Assembly (NCBI GenBank): GCA_020081605.1 | Contig: JAHREC010000007.1 | Span: 1,302,001-1,366,000, forward strand | From: Albifimbria verrucaria | Taxonomy: Eukaryota; Ascomycota; Sordariomycetes; Hypocreales; Stachybotryaceae | Length of the DNA: 64,000 nucleotides | Direction of reading: 5' to 3' | Shown: positions 59,301 through 64,000 of the stretch, one piece after another | Layout of the letters: the number at the start of each line of letters is the position of its first letter | Numbering within the stretch: the first letter of the stretch is position 1 | Position numbers and translations under genes: made by a program | Notes under the pieces: model-generated | The model's database searches: none | What the model was told of the DNA's origin: nothing | The model's input: only the letters and a program-made list of their open reading frames with translations

Positions 59301-62300
59301 ATGGGTATCCCCGCCGCTTTCCGATGGCTTTCCAACAAGTATCCGAAGATCATTTCACCGGTGGTCGAGGATCGGCCAGTAGTCATGGAAGATGGTGTCA
59401 CGATTCCCGTCGATACGACGCGTCCAAACCCGAATGGTGAAGAGTTCGACAATCTTTACCTCGATATGAATGGTATCGTCCATCCATGTTCGCACCCTGA
59501 AGATAGGCCTGCGCCCAAAGACGAGGAGGAAATGATGCTTGAGATCTTCAGGTACACCGATCGTGTCGTCAACATGGTGCGACCACGGAAAATCCTCATG
59601 ATTGCTGTTGGTGAGTCTTGTCATTTTTGCAAATGCCAGATTTGCAAAGCGAGTTGCTCCTGCACTTCTATGTACTACCTTATTGCTAACGATGCGTGTT
59701 TAGATGGTGTTGCACCCCGTGCCAAGATGAATCAACAGCGATCCCGTCGTTTCCGCTCTGCTCAGGAAGCCAAAGAGAAGGAGGCAGACAAACAAGAGCT
59801 TTTGAAACTTCTTAAGCAGCAGAATGGGGTGATCTTCCAGCAGAAAATGCTGAGAGCGTTGTGAAGAAGGCTTTCGATTCCAATTCTATCACCCCGGCAC
59901 GCCATTCATGGACATACTTGCGATTAGTTTACGATACTGGTGCCAGTACAAGCTCAATACCGATCCTGGGTGGGCCAAGCTCAAGGTCATCATTTCAGAT
60001 GCAACGGTTCCGGGCGAGGAGAGCACAAGATCATGGATTTTGTACGCTCTCAACGTGCTTCCCTGACCACGACCCAAACACGAGCCATGTTATCTATGGT
60101 CTCGATGCTGATCTTATCATGCTGGGATTGGCGACGCACGAGCCATATTTCAGAGTTCTTCGTGAGGACGTTTTCTTCCAGGAAGGAAAAGCTAGGCTCT
60201 GTAAGCTCTGTGGCCAAAAAGGTCATGAAGCTCGCAACTGCCGTGGCGAGGTGAAAGAGAAGGAAGGTGAGTTTGATGAGAAAGACAAAGGTGTTGTCTT
60301 AAAACCTTTCATCTGGCTGCACGTCTCAGTTCTTCGAGAGTACCTCGCTGCGGAACTGGCGATTCCCGATCTGCCGTTCCGGTTCGATTTGGAAAGAGCC
60401 ATTGATGATTGGATCTTCATGTGTTGCTTTGTAGGAAATGATTTCCTCCCACATTTACCCGCTCTGGAAATCCGTGAACATGGAATCGACACTCTTACGA
60501 CTATTTGGCGGGACAATTTACCGGCTATGGGTGGCTATGTCACAAAAGATGGACATATCGACCTAGAGCGAGCCCAGTGCATCCTCGATGGTCTTGCAAA
60601 GCAAGAGGATGCTATATTCAAACGAAGAAAAGAACAAGAAGATCGCCGTGAAGCAAATGCAAAGCGCAGAAAATTGCAGAACGAACAGAATAGCTCAAGG
60701 AATGGTCGATTTGAACAGAACTCGAACTCGCAGCATGGCGCCTCAGTACCAGGGCAACCGCCTGGAGCCATCACGCATGATATGGTCGTTAACCGCAGCG
60801 TTGTTGATGTAGCTAATGTCGCGAACAAGAGCGCTGCCAGCGTTCTAAAAGACCAACTTCGTGCGGGGAAACTCGCGGCGTCTACTCCTGATTCTGAATC
60901 TCCGTCGACAGTTCTGGGCAAACGAAAAGCCGAGGAGTCTACAGACGATACCAGCACACCATCAGCGCAAACCCCAAGTGACTCTAAAGGAGCCCCACCG
61001 GCGGAAGAAGGCCCTGTCGACGACGTGCGGTTATGGGAAGATGGGTATCAAGACCGCTACTACCAACAAAAGTTCCATAGAGATCCTAGCGACCTTGAGT
61101 TCCGTCACGGTGTTGCCCGAGCTTACGTCGAAGGCCTGGCCTGGGTTCTACTTTACTATTTCCAAGGTTGCCCATCGTGGGAATGGTATTATCCCTATCA
61201 TTACGCCCCATTTGCCGCAGACTTCAAAGACCTAGCGAAGATGGAAATATCATTCGAGAAGGGCGGATTTCTCGACCATTTGAACAATTGATGAGCGTTC
61301 TACCAGCTGCGTCTAGACACGCGATCCCTGAAGTGTTTCACGATCTCATGCTGAACAAGGACAGCGAAATCATTGACTTCTACCCGGAAGAGTTTGAGGT
61401 CGATTTGAACGGCAAGAAAATGGCATGGCAAGGTGTTGCTCTGCTTCCTTTCATTGAAATGCCACGTCTTCTAGCTGCTGTCCGAAGTAAATATCCACTG
61501 CTGAGTGCAGCGGATGCTGCTCGTAATGATCGCGGCAGGGATGTTTTAATCTTCTCCGACGCTCATGAAAGCCTTTACGACGACATTCTTACCAAATTTT
61601 ACTCAAAAAACAGGGCCCTCCCAAATTCAAGTTGAACCCCAAAACAAGTGACGGTTTATCAGGAGGGGTTGAGAAGCAAGATGGCTATGTTCCCCATGGG
61701 GCGTTGCAGTATCCTCTAGAGCGTCACTCAATGCCAAGCCTAGAATACGATCGATCTGTCAGGTACGTTTGGATGAACCTATTTTGACTCACTATTTGCT
61801 GACTTTGCCCCCAGCGTGTATTACGACATGCCAACTTCTTCTCATACACACAAATCGATGTTGTTGCGAGGGTCAAGATGCCTACTCCTGCACTTACGCG
61901 TAGCGATATCGAGGTCATTCGAGGCAAAACCAATCGTTCAGGCCGAAGTTACGGCGGTGCACCATTGGGACGGTATGATTCCAATGGTGGGCGTAGAGAG
62001 CCTATTCATTATGGGCCCCGAGATAGTTCGGGTCCAAGGCACGGGCAGGGTGGAAGGGGATATGGAAGGTCTGATGGGTACGGACCGTCGTATTCAGCAC
62101 CACCTCCACCACAGTCGTGGTATCCTCCTCCTCCAGGAGGCCCGGGATTCGGATTGGGTGCTCCGCCGCCGCCTCCGCCCCCGCGCATTTTTCTGGGAAT
62201 GGGTATCAGGGCGGATATAACGAGCCCAGAAATCAATGGCAACCTCCAAATAACCGTGGTCATTATCATGGCCGCGGTGGTCCGCCCGCAAATAGGTACG

Positions 62301-62335
62301 GAGGACAACACCAAGATGGGCGTGACTACAGGTAG
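59301..62335 (+). CDS. RAT1: nuclear 5'-3' exoribonuclease 2 (Rat1/Xrn2), eight 1-nt breaks
   Basis: Rat1 degrades 5'-monophosphate RNA, terminates Pol II transcription and trims rRNA. Exons: 59301..59610, 59704..61762, 61815..62335. The protein starts [20 protein letters not shown]. The XRN catalytic acidic residues lie in [30 protein letters not shown] and [23 protein letters not shown] zinc knuckle, [14 protein letters not shown], is present as in fungal Rat1 orthologues. [10 protein letters not shown] and the Rai1-interface region follow, then an RGG/Pro-rich tail ending [11 protein letters not shown]. One base is missing near 59829 (G), 59895 (C), 60019 (G), 60062 (C), 61263 (G), 61609 (A), 61873 (G) and 62186 (C). 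About 985 residues. Confidence 0.93.
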
Positions 62336-63073
62336 TTAGGTTAGCTATTTATACATTGCGGTGCGATGTTGTTCTGTATATTGATTTGCTCTTGCCCTTG
62401 TTTTTTTTTCACCATTGTCATCATGGCCAAGCCAAGGCCTCTCAGAATGGATATGCCTACGAAAATGAGAAAGCAATGAAAATTTATGGAAGCTAGCAAC
62501 ACAAACCCATTTCCAGGATGTGTTTGCAAACGTCCCTTTTCAAACTGTAGGGATACATATACAAGAACATATGGTCAGTAGCGACGCAGTGAAACATGTC
62601 CGATACTCGCCCATGGTGCGGGTTAAGGGTACTTGGGTATGCCCATCAAGTTTATTGACAAGCGCAACTGGAAACCGTACCTGCGATGAAGGATAACAAT
62701 TACTACCTAGGTAGGTAGTTGTTGATGAGAAACAGTTATCAACCCCTGTCGGAGTAGTCTTGGGCAGCTTGGCGCGGGGTATGCTGCGGATCCCAATTAA
62801 GATTGTTGGCAACAAGAAGAGAAGGCATTAATTTGAGCGACCGGTCACAAGGGCAATGACACATAGAGCAGTCAGGGACAAGTAGCCGGAACTGCGGAGG
62901 CTGTACCTGCACCACTAGTGTATGGCGTGAGGGATACCTGTAACGGCCCTATCAGCTACCTGCGACTAGGGTCTTATTATGTCAACCCACACCATCTGCA
63001 CCAAAGCACCCTGGTGAACCTGTCGCACCTCAAATCTGTCAAGCTCCCAACTGCCTCTCTCGATGTCATAGCT
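62336..63073. other. intergenic, promoter of RasGAP-like gene
   Basis: 738 bp without a recognised gene. It contains the TACCTAGGTA palindrome at 62704-62713 within CTACCTAGGTAGGTAG. Confidence 0.45.
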
Positions 63074-64000
63074 ATGAATGGGGACGCGGGCCTGGTCGGC
63101 TGTCTCGTCGACAGGCTGGCTACAAGGGTAAGTCCTTTCCCGTTCATATCGCGGATGCCATGTTTATCAACCAGCTAACTTTCTCCCTCGATTCAAGCTG
63201 CCGCATCGCACAGGCACCGATAGCCAGACGTTACCGCACGACGATATTCTCCATATCACACGAGCCACACTTGTCGACCTCAGCAGAGCAGACCTTGATA
63301 CCACCCTGCACACGCTTCTGGTCCTTATCGAGGAGCTTTCCCGCCCTTATCCTGGCGTCTCAGGCCACCCTAGCCATGTCTTCCTCTCCGAAGTCTACCT
63401 CGTAGCCTTAGCTGCCGATTGCTGCTCTGCTCATTGGGCAGCACTCTCACCAGATGGCGAGGCCGGTTCTGTTCTGCCTCCGCCTCTTCACGACGAATCC
63501 TTGGTGGGGCGTATCCTCGACATGCTCAGGATATTGCTCGATCCTATCCCCGATAGCTATATACTTCCAGCCCAGACATTACTAGGACATTCACCAAAAC
63601 GCAATGTCTCTACACATCGTCCCGCGAATGCACACGAAGCCTCTTCTCAAAACTCTCCGACTTCGAGCGTCCACGCGTCGCAACAGGAAGAACTCGATTC
63701 CTATGCCAAAGTCCTAGTTGAATATATTAGCGCCGCCAATTGGAACATCGCGTTCGACTACTTCAGGAAGACAGTCTACAGTATCCGCTCAACTGCAGCA
63801 CCTAGCGCAGGAACTGAAGCTGCTATAGCTCTGAGCGAGTCTGAGAAAAGCACCCTGGTCGTTGTTCGCCTTCTATCCTTCTTTTGGGTGGACGCACCGA
63901 AGCTAGGTCTGGTCATGCAGGAGCTTTGCTCTAGTTATCTTCATTTTCGGAAGTCTCACCAAAGTACAATTGCTATTGTCGTCCCACTGCTCATAACACG
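63074..64000 (+). CDS. 5' part of probable IRA/NF1-type Ras GTPase-activating protein
   Basis: Two exons are visible: 63074..63127 (MNGDAGLVGCLVDRLATR) and 63198 to the window edge, joined in phase 0 across a 70-nt intron. The encoded 290 residues (LPHRTGTDSQTLPHDDIL, HVFLSEVYLVALAADCCSAH, LVEYISAANWNIAFDYFRKT, LLSFFWVDAPKLGLVMQELC, SSYLHFRKSHQST) resemble my memory of the N-terminal region of fungal neurofibromin/IRA proteins, giant inhibitors of Ras-cAMP signalling. The GAP and CRAL-TRIO domains would lie beyond the window. No break is seen in this part. Another large helical-repeat protein cannot be excluded. Confidence 0.6.

Overview
The window is nuclear DNA of a filamentous ascomycete, most likely a Sordariomycete and probably in Hypocreales. 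Genes are split by short introns (about 45-140 nt, GT..AG, often with a CTAAC-like branch site). The protein set is typical Pezizomycotina: an ech42/chit1-type GH18 chitinase, Rat1, Uso1, Rav1, Sfi1 and a Cdc20-family Ama1. I see no rRNA, tRNA, transposon, CRISPR array or prokaryotic feature. The species cannot be named from the sequence.

Layout, left to right. A small secreted I9-type protease-inhibitor-like gene (-) and an unknown coiled-coil gene (-) come first. Then RPS23 (+), COQ2 (-), a JmjC/zinc-finger/AT-hook chromatin protein (+), a secreted histidine acid phosphatase (+) and BET4 (-). A 3.1 kb gene-poor gap leads to the GH18 chitinase (+), AMA1 (+), SYN8 (-) and two unknown genes (-). 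Next are a PDK1/Pkh kinase (+), an SNF12/RSC6-type SWIB subunit (+), HYM1/MO25 (-), cytosolic isoleucyl-tRNA synthetase (+) and a 60-residue twin-CX9C protein resembling NDUFAF8 (-). The right end holds SFI1 (+), RAV1 (+), an OPT transporter (+), PRMT3 (-), USO1 (-), RAT1 (+) and the 5' end of a probable IRA/NF1-type RasGAP (+, cut by the window edge).

Two observations dominate. First, conserved genes are repeatedly broken by 1-nt shifts. Nearly all are one missing base in a short homopolymer, mostly C or G on the coding strand. About 45 can be placed, including in essential genes (RPS23, ILS1, RAT1, USO1). This looks like a sequencing/assembly artefact, so these genes are annotated as functional CDSs with their breaks marked. 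Second, AMA1, the meiosis-specific APC/C activator, carries an in-frame TAG exactly where the family has a conserved Trp, with the reading frame and all downstream motifs intact. A second in-frame TAG is likely and a third is possible. This is the expected signature of the A-to-I mRNA editing (UAG to UGG) that Sordariomycetes use during sexual development, and it is the strongest candidate for unusual biology here.

The genes do not form a cluster with one pathway. They are mostly housekeeping functions: translation, ubiquinone synthesis, vesicle traffic (BET4, SYN8, USO1, RAV1), signalling (PDK1, HYM1, PRMT3, RasGAP), chromatin (JmjC, SNF12), spindle pole (SFI1) and RNA decay (RAT1). The chitinase, acid phosphatase and I9 protein are secreted accessory functions.
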